Of a stretch of 64,000 bases of DNA, positions 1 to 12,141 are shown one piece after another. The first letter of the stretch is position 1; each line of letters starts with the position of its first letter. Both the position numbers and the translations under genes were made by a program. Location: the NCBI RefSeq assembly GCF_963966145.1, contig NC_091055.1, positions 5,270,001 through 5,334,000 of the forward strand, in the 5' to 3' direction. Origin of the DNA: Tenebrio molitor. Lineage: Eukaryota > Arthropoda > Insecta > Coleoptera > Tenebrionidae. The notes under the pieces are model-generated. The model saw nothing but the letters and a program-made list of their open reading frames with translations, was not told where the DNA came from and did not search any database.

Positions 1-85
1 TGATATTTGTGGTTAGAAGATGAATATAAATGGCGGTGTTCTTGCGCAAATATTTATTTAGGGTGTATAAATGAACTTTTAGGCT

Positions 86-1165
86 ATGGCTCAGATAAAA
101 AGTTCAGCGAGTTTAGAAAGAACCAGTATACACGATATGTTGAAAGAAACTCCACCAAATGATAACAGAAGTAATGTTGTACCAGCAGTACAAACAAATC
201 CTGTGTGTCCATATTCGCGTTCTGTACCAACAGGTTTATCCTCTTGTACAAGTTCACCTGCTATTTTGACACCAACAACTCCAACCCAGAATGATGATTC
301 CACAATTTTGAAGACTTCATCACGAATTGAAAATCTCAAAAACTGGTCCATATCAACATATAAGTGTACTAAACAGCTCATGTTTGAGAAATTAGGGAAA
401 TCATCTAGAACTGTTGATGCAGGTAGTTGAATTAATTCCATCTTTACTAGCAAATAATATTATCTTCTTCAGAGTTGGAATCTCAGATAGAACAATTAAG
501 AGAAACTCAAAAGAAATATTGCAATATTCTTCGTCTGGCTAGAGCCTTGACTAGCCACTTTTATCATGTAGTCCAAACACAACATGATTTAGGAGAGGCA
601 TTTTCAGAACTTGCTCAGAAATCTCCTGAATTACAAGAAGAATTCTTATATAATTCTGAGACACAACGAAATTTGACAAAAAATGGAGAAACACTTTTAG
701 GAGCACTCAATTTTTTTATATCATCTGTTAATACACTTTGTAATAAGACTATTGAAGACACTTTGCAAAGCATTAGACAATATGAAGCTGCTAGAATTGA
801 ATATGACGCCTATCGCACAGATTTGGAGTCAATGTCCACAAAGCCAGATGGCGCCATTGGTTTAGAAGAAGCTCAGCAGGGTTATGAGCTTCACAGGCAA
901 CAGTTTATGAAACTGAGAGCTGAAGTCACCATTAAAATGAAATTTTTGGATGAAAACAGAGTGAGTAATATTTCAAAACTAATTAAATAAAAATATTTTT
1001 TCAATATTTCAGATAAAAGTAATGCATAAACAGTTACTTTTGTTTCACAATGCCATTTCTGCATATTTTTCTGGAAATCAACAAGCTTTGGAAGCTACCT
1101 TGAAGCAGTTTAACATAAAAGTGAAAACACCAAACTCTACATACCCATCTTGGTTAGAACAGTAG
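86..1165 (+). CDS. Arfip: Arfaptin (ARF/RAC/ARL1-binding BAR-domain protein)
   Basis: Three exons, 86-422, 473-960 and 1013-1165, join in frame to give 325 residues, close to the roughly 340 of vertebrate arfaptin-2. The two introns are about 50 bp with GT-AG ends. From roughly residue 95 the protein follows the arfaptin homology (BAR) domain closely: NTYKCTKQL-like start, SRTVD, RETQKKY, THDLGEAFSELAQKSPELQEE-like block, NGETLLGA, YEAARIEYDAYRTDLE, and the ending HKQLLLFHNAISAYFSGN followed by PSWLEQ. The first 80 residues are poorly conserved and rich in Ser, Thr and Pro. Arfaptins bind GTP-loaded ARL1, ARF or RAC as crescent dimers and act at the trans-Golgi membrane. The start at 86 is the first long-frame ATG; a tiny upstream ORF begins at 71, and a splice acceptor-like TTTTAG sits just before the ATG, so a further 5' exon may exist. 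Confidence 0.95.
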
Positions 1166-1484
1166 TATATAGTGCACTTTGTATTTAATATCTAGTCATT
1201 TTGTTTTTGTATTTTTTCTTAACATGTTACGCTTTATTACTTGATTCCTAATTTTCATTCCACTGTTTTGATAAAGGTTGTAGCTTATGCAAGGTATCTG
1301 TGTTAATCTTGATAATATTTTGTTTCTCATAAATCATTACAAAGCAATGGACTTTTAATTTTTTTAACTATATTTTATTTTTATATTTGTTTTTATATAA
1401 ACGAACAATTGCGTGTAATATATGAAATGTTTTATAAATTAATTTTTTTATTTAACACAGTATTATGTAATTAAGTTACGCAAA

Positions 1485-1490
1485 AATAAA
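1485..1490 (+). terminator. Candidate poly(A) signal of arfaptin
   Basis: AATAAA lies 320 bp after the arfaptin stop codon and is the first full canonical hexamer I see there. Confidence 0.5.
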
Positions 1491-1537
1491 AGTTCATATA
1501 CGTATTTAATGAAGTATTTTATTTATATATCATACTA

Positions 1538-1765
1538 AAGTCCATTCGCGTTGGATTTTCCCCTCAAGGTCAAATAATTAAATTTTTTGGCTCTAATTAT
1601 GTTTTGTAAATAGTGACATGCAGGTAAACACCGTACAGGTTGGATTGAGCATTGCTAAATCGGATTATGTTGGTTAGCTGCATGTCACTATTTACAAAAC
1701 ATAATTACAGAGCTAAAAAATTAAATAATTTGACCTTGAGAGGAAAATCCAACGTGAATGGACTT
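1538..1765. mobile_element. Foldback MITE, copy A, TA-flanked
   Basis: A 228 bp near-palindrome. The left arm (about 1538-1623) begins AAGTCCATTCGCGTTGGATT and the right arm (about 1678-1765) ends in its imperfect reverse complement, AACGTGAATGGACTT. A loop of about 54 bp separates them. It is flanked by TA on both sides (1536-1537 and 1766-1767), as expected for a Tc1/mariner-type target duplication. A second copy lies at 52848-53074 in the opposite orientation. No coding capacity. Confidence 0.9.
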
Positions 1766-2070
1766 TACATATGTAAAAATCAACCAATTTTAAAAGTTTG
1801 GTAATGCCTGCACATTTATTTTACGAAGATGCACCCGCCAATTTTTAAATTTTGATACCGTAAGTAATCGCTAGTGGCGCCAGTTGTTTCCTTCCTTAGT
1901 CCTTAGCGCGTCTCTGCCATTTCCGACAAACGTCAATCGGTCCAAACGTTGTATGTAAATTTCATATCTGCGATAAGAATTTGTTATTTTTTTTTGTATG
2001 AGGTGTTTTGAATTACTCGTAATATAAACTGTTGTTTTGATAAAGACCTGATAACATTCTGAGAATCATC

Positions 2071-5000
2071 ATGGCAAATACAAAAGTTGAACCTCCAGTT
2101 AAAGCCGAAAACGAAGGCGATGTCCAAAATGAACAACAAGAAAATCAGCAAGCCGGCCCACCAAATTTTGGTGGTCCAAAACGTGGGGGCCACAACAACA
2201 GATTCGGAAATCGGAGACCTGGGCCATATGTAAGTTTATACAACGAAAGCAAAACGTTTTTGTACTCTTGTTTATGTATAAATTCAAAATGGCTGTCTCT
2301 TACGAATGCTCATTCCCGGCATTTTAGGTTTATTAGGATTAAATTAAATCAACATAATTCCGATAATTTCTCGTCATAAAATGCGATAGAATGAGATTTG
2401 TAAAAACAACATGAGGTTACTCAGATTCAAAATTTCATACAACAATGTTTTGTGCAGTTTTAGATTTTAAAAAATGCTAAAATTAATAGAATTAACGAAT
2501 TAACTCCCGTTTATGACCAATTGTGTTTTACGTGCTGCTAAAATGGCGCCAAAATTATGTTACCTGAAAGAAATGACTGAAGCCTGTTCAAATCAGTTTC
2601 TGTCTGATAAATTTGAACATAAATTATTTCTGTTGATCTGTGCAATTCACATTTTTAAACCGAAATGTTTATCTAATAATACAATAAAATCAGAATCAGC
2701 AGCCAAATAAATAAATATGTTCGCCTTCTCTTGGTGTTTATTGGTTCTAGTTTTTGAAAATTAATCCATTGTTCAATATTTTTGCAAACGGATTAACGAT
2801 CTAATAAGTAAATAACATCTGTATGATGACCAACAAAATTAGTCCATTATAACTGAGTGTCCATTATATGAGAATCATAATTAGATGCATTCACCAAGAT
2901 ACATGAATGCGAAAATTAAAGAAACCTATATTTTCCAAAAACATACGTAATCGATGTTTTTTAAACAAAAAAACTTTGACAAATTATTTTGCAAAAGTCG
3001 GTCATCTTCAGTTTTCTTATGGACGTAAATTTTTCAGCTGTAAGTGTAAGCTGTAAGTGCATATTTTTTTTCTCGAGACATTGCGACACACTGCACGGAT
3101 CTGCGTTCTTCAAAACAGTAGTACTTTAAATTTGCAAAAAACAGCTTGTGTTTGTGTCATCTCAAATTGTATAATACGAATTTTTCTATTTTGCGTGTAA
3201 CAGAGACCAAAAAGTCAAAAACAGTATCGTACTATCGTAACAGCTGAAAGTGGTTCTATAATAGCGATAGTACAATTTACGGTTATTGTGTTGGTACTGC
3301 CAGAATCCTCTAAAATCTAGGTTTCTGGCGGTGTCAGCCAATACGCGTGAATATCCCAAAGTCGACAAGTGTTTCAATTGTTTTTTGCCAACCATCATAA
3401 AATTCGTACTTTTGATTTAAAAAGGACTCAAAAGGTGCAAAATAGAAAAAAATGTATAAAAAACCTGTTTCATAAGGCGATTATTCCATTCGTCCTTTAT
3501 AAAACTCGCGCTTTGCGACTCGTTTTATAAACTTGGACTCATGAAATAAACACTTCCTTAAGAAACTCGTTTTTTAATATACTGTTTTGGATTATACCAA
3601 ATACCTCCTCATATAATGGACCAATTTTTAGTTGATTATAGGCGAAAGTCGATTATAAGCGAGTCCATTATAGCTCAGGGTTTCACACGTCTATCATTTT
3701 GGACGAATTTCCATTATAAGTGAATCTATTCTATGTGAAGTTGATTATAAAACATATATTTACAGCCGATGCATAATCGAGGTGGCGGTCACGGCGGTGA
3801 TCGTGGCGACAACTTTGGCAGAAGGAGAGGCGGGGGTGGTCCACATGGTGGTCCCAATCATATGGACCAGGGCCCTCCTGGACGTAATCAAATTGATAAA
3901 ATTAATGAAAAACTCTCAAACATGGCCGGACCGACGTTTGACTTGCAGCCTCTAGAAATGGACGAGAAGAAATTTTCTGGAAGGACACGCTTGTATGTCG
4001 GAAACATAGGAAATGATGTGGATGAAAATGATCTGAGGGGGTTGTTTAGCCCATACGGAGAAACCAGTGAATATTTTCTAAATAAAGAAAAGAATTTCGC
4101 TTTTGTTAGAGTGGTAAGTACAATATGTGAACACATGAATTTTGAAAATACAATTCCATTTTTTTAAATGTGTTAACTGAGATGTTTGTTCTTTTCAGGA
4201 CTTTCGTGTAAACGCAGAAAAGGCAAAACGTGAACTAGACGGAGTACTTTTCAAGGGTAAAAATTTGAAAATTCGCTTTGCTCCTAACGGTTCCACTATC
4301 AAGATTAAGAATCTAACCAACTTTGTTTCAAATGAACTACTCTATTTTGCATTCTCCGTTTTTGGAGAGGTGAGCATTACGCAATTCCATTTCTTTTTCA
4401 AATGAAAGTTTTGCCAGGTGGAACGGTCGTACGTGTTGGTGGACGAACGTGGTAAACCTACTGGTGAAGGAGTTGTAGAATTTGCTCGCAAAGGGTGTGC
4501 ATTGAATGCCGTACGCAAATGCAGTGAAGGTTGCTTCTTCCTAACTTCGTCACTTCGCCCTTGCATCGTCGAAAGCTACGAACCACTCGACGATTCTGAC
4601 GGTTACCCAGAAAAATATCTTCCCAAGAAAAATCCAGAATATCTAAAAACACGCGAAATTGGTCCCAGATTCGCAGATGTAAACAGTTTCGAATACGAAT
4701 ACGGGATGCGTTGGAAGCAACTACACGAATTATATGCCCAAAAAGACATGGCCATGAAAAAAGAATACGAAATGGAAAAAGAGAAGTTGGAAGCCCAGAT
4801 GGCGTTCGCAAGATACGAACATGAAACCGAAATGTTACGCGATCAGCTCCGCGCTCGTGAAATGGACAGGGAACGTCAGAAGCACGAGTGGGAGATGAAG
4901 GAAAGGTTAGCAGAGGAACAACGTCAAAGAACTGAAGAACAAATGCGTAGGCAGCAGGAGGAGATGCAGAATCGTATCATACATCAAGAAGAGGAGATGC

Positions 5001-8000
5001 GCAGACGTCAACAGGAGAACAATTTGTTCATGCAGGCCCATCAACTTGACAATATGCTGGAACAACAAGAACAGGCTTATGAACAGCCGCCTCCAATGTA
5101 CAACAACAGTAAGTTCCGGTGTTTTAATATCTGACATTAGTTCATTTCTTCTTTTTTTTCAGTGAATCAAGATGGTGACGCTCCTGTGGTGGTAAGTGTA
5201 AAAAAGTTTCCTTTTTTTACTAGAACGTTTTTGTTTGCTTCAACTTTTCGATTTTATTTCAAAATCATCATCTAGCAAATCTCGTAATATTGGAAATTAC
5301 ATCTCGTTTTGTTCTGTTCAAAATGTAGTTATATGCATTTAGGTTTATATTGACTTTTGTGCAATTGTATGATAAAATTACTTAGCACAGTTTAAAACAG
5401 AAACGATTTTTTTGGTTTACGTAAGCGTCTGTATAAAATTATAGTGGTGCGTTTTTGTTACTTGACTTCCATCTTGGAGGAAACATTTATTCTATTATTT
5501 TATTTATCTGACTGTAGGAACAGGCATTTATTATCCGTCGTAGATTGAATTTTTGGATTATTTTTTACAAACTAATGTAGTGCAGGCAAGTGTTTTAACG
5601 TACTGCAAATTCAAACGGATAGTAAATGGTATCAAAGGGGTTTATCCACTTTTAGCTTCTGATGCAATTTTTTGAATATCGACTCATTGGGAGATCCGTT
5701 ATATATTTCCTTATTCGGCTGTTGTGTCGTGGCTGTGTAAGGTAACAATTAGGACCTAATCCCAGCCGAAAGTACTGATGGCATTTCTTTATTGTTTGAA
5801 AAACGAAACGTCCAAAATGTTCTATATCCTAGGCCGGACTTGTGCCCGAAACTGTCCGCATGTTTTATTTAATAATACAAAAACAGTGGGTATAAAAAAA
5901 TTGTGATCTTACTGTGGAGCGGGACACAAGAGACAAAGCGCTACGAATTTAAATAATTAACTACATGAAATAATGAAGTTTTTATTAAATGCGACCGAAA
6001 TTACGATAGAATTACTTATTTGGTCCATTTAACTTTTAAATTGTAATTTCAATTAAATCATGTTAAATATAACATGTACACCAGTAGTATCACGTTGAAG
6101 CATCTGCATGTGCAACAAATATTAACTAGAAAATTTGTTGACATGATGCTTAATTTTTAGCATTCAATTGGATTTTTTACATTGAATAATGTGTTTAAAA
6201 AATCGCAATTAGCTTGAAACATTTTTACGGTGAATTTGTTTCATAGGTACGACGAGTTTTTTAAAACTGTACAAAAAATATTTAAACTGCTTACAGTTTT
6301 TTATAAGTTATAAGTTCGTTAAATCCGTTTCAAAATCAAAAATGCACCACCTGTTGAATTATGTTGGCAGAAAAAAAATCCCTAGAACAAGCTTCATCTT
6401 TTTGGGTTGGCCCAAAATTCTGCTAAAATTTGACATTTAATTGTTGAGTTTATTTACGTAACCCAAAATAATTATTATGTACAGAAAGGTTGTAACTACC
6501 ATATCGTACCTTTGAGTGAAACAATAAAATCAGAATTAAAAAAAAAACACCATGAATTACGACCAAAACGACGGTCAACAGTTTTCTTTCATAACCACAC
6601 TTTTTTCTGACACGGCAGACACACTAAAAACAAAAGATGGCGACGTTGTCGGTTGTATTTTCGAGGTAGAATGCAGTGTTGATGGATTTTTGATTTTGAA
6701 ACAGATTATACGTCGTTTATTAATTTTGATTACTCTTATATGAGAAAAAACCGTATTAACTCCTCTGTTGTTTATTGAGAAAACAACTTGCCCATTGAGA
6801 AAATGGAAACACATTCGAAACCAGTGGAACTACAATTTCACATCAAATCCTATAAACTGGATTCTATAGGATATGTTTCATTATATAGTATTAGCGCCAT
6901 GTCTTTTATTTTTTGAAAGTTTTTTTTCTTTAATTGATTCTACAGGGTGACGAAAAAACCAAACAATGCATTGCATTAATGAAGAAGAAGAAACTGATTT
7001 TTACTTTCCTTGTGTTAGTTTTTTTAAGCTCAAGCTGCACTCAAGATAATGTAAATCTATACGTGTAGCTATGTCTTGAACAGAAACATTTTTATTCTGA
7101 TATTCTTGCCGAATTCTTACGTTTGTATTAGAAGAACTACTTCTACTTATCTGTTCGTTATTTTGTTGTTTAAACTATTTTTTAAAGCTGAACAGAAATT
7201 TTATTAATTACAGTTTTCTGTAATCGTCTTAAAATTTATCATACGAAACGTATTTTGAAACGTTCTTATAGAAATCTGTTCTAATTGTAAGATTAAAAGC
7301 TTGTCATTAGCAATTAATTGCTTAAAGTGCACAGGATATGTTTAATTTATTATTGATCTGATTATTTTAAGATTTAACTTGATTGTATCCGTTGCGTAAA
7401 ATTCTTAACTACCAAATAATCTGAATTGTTTTATTATTCACTGTCCGTCGATATTAAATCTTCATTTATTACTCGAATAATTTACGGAAGTATTAGATGA
7501 AACATGGTTTTCGTGGTATGTTGCGTTTACAAACGACCAAATGTAAGTACCATTTTAGAAAGGTGATACTACTCTGAGTTCTGTACACATATTTTGTCGA
7601 GGGATCGAAAGTATTTTAAGATTCTACGAAATTTAAAATGTTAGTAATCGAAAATACAGAAGTCCATCACAATTGGGTTATACAATGATTAACCAAAGAA
7701 AAAAAAACCTAAAAAGGCGGCTATAGAAAACAAAATTTCTCGAAACGTGCGGCGTAACTTAATACTCTCACTTGTCAATTGACTTTTATGTGAATTTTAT
7801 TTAAAAAATGCTCTTCACTCGAGAACACAAAGCATTCATGACAGAATCCTGTTTTCGAAATCGATGAGCAGGTTTACCATGTACAACATTGTTTGTTGGA
7901 GTTTTGGCAAAATCTCTTCCTCTGCTCTGTTGGTATGATTAAAGCTACGCCGTACGTTTCATTATATAATTAAGATATGTGGCAAAATCTCTTCCTCTGC

Positions 8001-11000
8001 TCTGTTCGTATGATTAAAGCTACGCCGTACGTTTCATTATATAATTAAGATATGTCACGGCGTTTGAACACGATTTAAATTTACTTCGTAACTTGATACA
8101 AGAATATGTAATACAGTAAATGACTTTAATTTTTGTCTTGGAATCTTGTTCAAATGGCGTTATGGTAATGACAAAGTGAGTCGATGGTAATAGACACGGT
8201 TATTTTTGGCTTGCATATTTTGTACCTTTTGAATGAAGTTTGTAATATTTGTCACTTGACTGACCGATTCGAGGTTTGTTTATTTTTGTGTAATTCCACC
8301 TTCAGCGATTGGTTTTTTGGTTTCGTAGCGAAAGTTCAGATTGAGGGGTATTCAGCCGACAGTTCTCGTTGTGTTGTTCAAATTTCTTGTCATTGATGGA
8401 ATTTCTATCATTTGCGTCGTCTTCAGATACTCATCGAACTTGCCGACTTCCTCTCTGCTCGATGTTTATTTTGATCTGAAAATTCTGGGCTGTGATGTTT
8501 TGTGTGTTATTGAAATGTGAAAAAAAGTGTAGTTTTCGTTTTCATTCTATAATTGGATCGCCGTCGAAAAGTGTCGAATAAAATCGATAATCTAATTAAA
8601 TCCATTATGATAATACGTCATTAATGTAGATGCGAGCGTACACGACGCGTCATCTTATTCTTGTTGTTAGGAGATTTATTAATGAATATTGAACATCTTG
8701 TTATTGCACGAAGAGTTAATTATTCAGTCAGATCAATAATAAATTATTCATTTGCGTCACATGCAATGCGCCTCGTGGGCGATAAATTTTGAATGACAAA
8801 ATGGGCGAAGTAGTCTTCTAATGAACTAGTTACTTGAACGGGAATTTTAATTTTTAAATATATTTGCGATGTTTATTATTATTATTATTATGACTGTAAC
8901 ATTATATTATATTAGGAACCAAAAGCTTTCATGAATTCTTACAAGCGCAACAACCACCGTTTCGAGGGACGTGGTGACATGGGCCCAACAGGGCCCCGTA
9001 ATGGTGGTGGCGGTGGTAGAGGCCACTGGGTCAACAACGATAATCGCCGTGACGATTTTCCACCTAAAAGGCGTCGTTATTAGTTACTTCAGCATTCTCA
9101 AGACATATTCCCTAACAAATGAATTAATCGCTATATAACTAAGTGTCGTTTCAATGAAATTAAGTTCTGACTTTTTGCGTTCTATATACATATATATTAT
9201 TACTTTATTTTTTTTTTTGTTTAATCAAGTGACTTAAGTTGACATAGTGTAATAAGCTATTTTATGCGATCAGTTCTTTTTGTGAGATTTGTTTATTACT
9301 GATGATTATTTCGCACACTAATTTATAGTTTCACATACCTACTCGTTTTTTCGTCACCATGAAGAAATTTCTCTTCATCTTGCAACTTCAACACTGTCAT
9401 TAGAGGATGGATAAGTGTGGAAGTTTTCAATGTTTCAGAAGAACGCGTGGAATATGTTTTGAGTAATGAGAGTTGTTCTCAGAGGATCTGCAGTGCATTT
9501 TATTTATTTTTTTAAACCCCGGAATTTATTGTTGTGAAAACACTCCTCGTTGTCCATCTTTAGGTAATAGGCACATTCTTTTTATCAAGATGAATTGAAT
9601 TTTTTGATGTTGATGAATTGATTTTAATATAAGACTTGAACCATTTTCAAGTAGATCCTGAGTAATTGTCAACTTTATTATGTAGAATTAAAGAAAATTT
9701 ACAATATTGTGTTTTTTAAGTATATCCTTTTAATCATATACCCAAAAATTCTATGTTTAGTGCACCCGCCATTTTGAATGACAACTTAAGCAATAACAAA
9801 TACGAAAAGGAGGAACGTTTTTGCAACAATTAGTAGATTTGCGAGTATGTCGTTAGTACTTTTTTTACGAGTACAGTAATTAACGTTGCTTAAGTTGAGT
9901 CATTCTGAAATATTAAGTGGTCATGTTATACACAATAGAGAAATTAGTATCGCGTCATCCACTAAGTATTGATAAAGAAATTAAATCGTAAATGTAATTG
10001 TAATAAAATAGTTGGAGCAGGGTGGGTAATAGGGCTTATAGGTGCATGCATTATTTAGTTGTAATGTGCTGCAAGTGTAATGTGTAATCAAGTTTTCAAA
10101 ATTCTTTGATTAAATTAACACTGATATTTAAATTATGCAAGAGCAAATTTTGAAGTATCGTTTAGTAAATTGTGTACAAAAAAATTGAAATGAAAAACGT
10201 AATATATATTTTAAAAAGTGTCTAAATTGTGTAATTTAAAAATTTCAATACCAGATCATTCAACGCTGCTGCCTTATCACACAAAATTTGAAATGCAAAT
10301 TTGTTCATATTTGGAATAAACATTCATATGAATGAAGTTTACCGAATATTCGTTAGGAGCGACGATATTTCTTGACGGTGACAGGTTTTTTAAAGCCAGG
10401 ATTGATCAAATAAAATCATAAATAAAACATCGTGGAATAACGATAAAACTTTTAATCAACCAAGGCAGGTACTGTACACACATTTTTTTAAATAAAAATT
10501 TGTTCTGAATTACAAATACACGTAAACAAGCTTAATCCTTTGTCGCTTAAAACTAAGATGTAGGTGTGAGTAATCTCGTAAGTTTCCAAACTTTAATCCT
10601 GCTTTAATGCTCTAATCAATTCCACTCAACCGTCAGATGTACACGTTGCGTTAAGATTTTCGGGTTCAAGGATTGTTTTCAATTTATTTGGGTAAAATCG
10701 CACCGTACAAAAGAATAATACAGCTAATGAAATGAGTTTCTGAATAATTCCAACTCGTCTGTTCAAAAAGCTTTTGAAATGTTAAATCATCGACCCTTCG
10801 CAAAACTTTTCAAATCAAGTTATAATGAATGTATGTTTGACTGCATGATTATTTTGCCGCGAGCTAAACAACAAATAAGAAAAAAATTAAATTACGGGGA
10901 ACGAACAAATCGATCGACTAAAGATTTAAGTTTGCATTTTAGTTGTTGAACAAAGCACGTTAGAGTAACTAGAGGTTTTCTGTAATCAATGGGATTTAGT

Positions 11001-12141
11001 ATACGGGTGTTTCAGTCGCGAATGCTGAAATGAAATTTGAACCTGTACGTCTTACTAATTGTAATTTTGGTAACAAACGAATTCGGTTTGCTAATTTCGT
11101 TCGGTGAAAGCTCTTCAAGTTTACAATTGGCTTTTCATCTTCTAAGGTTTCATTTCGCAACATTGATAATTTTTCATTTGATTTGTGGTGCTTTCCCATC
11201 TGTTGTGTACAATTAAAATTTAATAAGTTTTCTATTTCATTTAGGTGGTGTTGGCGTATTTTTTTCATTCGAGGGTTAAAAATTCAAAGTTAATATATAC
11301 ATACTTTTTTCATATTCGTATCCTGAATTCGAAGTCATTTTAACAAGTTGCTTCTAATTGGTTGTTGGTGTCACGTGCGATCATTCGCTCAACATTAACT
11401 CATTCATAACTAATAGATGTAGTTTTTCCACTACCTTTTCCCGCTTCATTTTCAAACAATCATTCTGACTTTCCAATTATTGGATCAAGAAACTTGATAT
11501 CAAATTTCTTCAGTAAAAGGTAAGAAATGAAATTTATTAACACTACTGTTATTCCTCCGATAATATTATGATAGCTTATCGTAATATAACAATAATTGTC
11601 GTTAAAGATTTTTTGTGCCATTTTCATATAGATTTCTATATTTAGTGGCCAAAAAACAGAAACAACACTGTGCTGGTGCAAATACATACATGTTTGACTT
11701 AGTATAATGGGACTTCTCACTAAAACATTCGTGATGTAAGAACTTCTTGATACATCTTTACCTTGTAAGAAACTGCCATGAATATTTTAGTGAACATTTT
11801 CGCACTGTACGATGTACGCGATGTCAATACAGTTACAGTATTCTCAAATAAACTAACTACCTTCTTTCTTTTGAGCAGAATTCGGTGAAAAGTCGGTTGT
11901 TTGATATTTTTTAACAGAATCGTTAAATCTTTTGTTTCAGTATGAAGTAGATAATATAGAACAGCCAGCTCGTCCAGCCTCAGAGAGCGATTTTCGTCCG
12001 TTTTTCGTATATATGATTGATAATTTGTATCCGTATTTACTCGATTATTCAGATTACATGAAATTATGTGACGAACTTTCTAAATCCAATGCCCAAGAGC
12101 ATGATATTTTCGTGCGGAACTTTAAGAAGTGGCGTAAATAG
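2071..12141 (+). CDS. nonA: DBHS-family RNA-binding protein (nonA / hrp65 / PSPC1-SFPQ-NONO type), alternatively terminated
   Basis: Common exons are 2071-2229, 3766-4113, 4199-4369, 4418-5108 and 5163-5191. They join to last exon 8916-9083 (521 aa) or, also in phase, to 11941-12141 (532 aa). The protein has an acidic then RGG/Gly-rich N-terminus (to about residue 95), RRM1 (RNP2 LYVGNI at 129, RNP1 NFAFVRV at 163), a divergent RRM2 (about 203-270), the NOPS segment (LRPCIVE near 272, then YPEKYLP) and a long charged coiled coil (about 317-445). That is the complete DBHS layout. These proteins dimerise through NOPS and the coiled coil and act in nuclear RNA retention, transcription and splicing. 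The gene contains long introns (2230-3765 and 5192 onward). The symbol follows the fly gene; orthology to nonA versus nonA-like was not resolved. Confidence 0.95.
7905..8054. repeat. 75 bp direct tandem duplication
   Basis: Two adjacent 75 bp units, 7905-7979 and 7980-8054, start TGGCAAAATCTCTTCC and differ by a single base (GTTGGTATG versus GTTCGTATG). They lie in the long intron of the DBHS gene. Confidence 0.9.
8916..9083 (+). CDS. DBHS gene last exon A, nuclear-signal tail
   Basis: A phase-0 exon of 56 codons after the acceptor TATTAG. It encodes EPKAFMNSYKRNN, a Gly/Arg/Asn-rich stretch and a terminal basic PPKRRRY, which resembles a nuclear localisation signal and the usual end of hrp65/nonA proteins. 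Stop at 9081-9083. The following AT-rich DNA to about 10320 is the probable 3' UTR; an AATAAA occurs at 10315-10320. Confidence 0.85.
   Translation, partial: EPKAFMNSYKRNNHRFEGRGDMGPTGPRNGGGGGRGHWVNNDNRRDDFPPKRRRY
11941..12141 (+). CDS. Candidate alternative last exon B of the DBHS gene
   Basis: A 67-codon frame opens directly after a good acceptor (pyrimidine run, TTTGTTTCAG) at phase 0, the same phase as the end of exon 5163-5191. It encodes YEVDNIEQPARPASESDF, then an aromatic stretch with FFVYMIDNLYPYLLDY, and ends NFKKWRK. An AATAAA at 12229-12234 lies 88 bp after the stop. Phase, acceptor and poly(A) signal support an alternative terminal exon, as in Chironomus hrp65, whose isoforms differ at the C-terminus. 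It could instead be the last exon of an unseen separate gene. Confidence 0.6.
   Translation, partial: YEVDNIEQPARPASESDFRPFFVYMIDNLYPYLLDYSDYMKLCDELSKSNAQEHDIFVRNFKKWRK

Larger units (their letters stand above)
1166..2070. other. Intergenic: arfaptin 3' end, foldback MITE, 5' leader of the DBHS gene
   Basis: AT-rich. An AATAAA at 1485-1490 is the probable arfaptin poly(A) signal. The MITE at 1538-1765 is listed separately. The stretch 1850-2070 is less AT-rich and probably holds the promoter and leader of the next gene. No coding potential was seen. Confidence 0.6.

Noticed and set aside
6552..6743. 63-codon ORF starting MNYDQNDGQQ in the DBHS intron
   Set aside because: No acceptor in front in the needed phase and no similarity to DBHS proteins; it probably arises by chance.
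10996..11720. Two minus-strand ORFs (90 and 86 codons), one hydrophobic, considered as chemoreceptor pieces
   Set aside because: No conserved receptor C-terminal motif and no linking splice sites.
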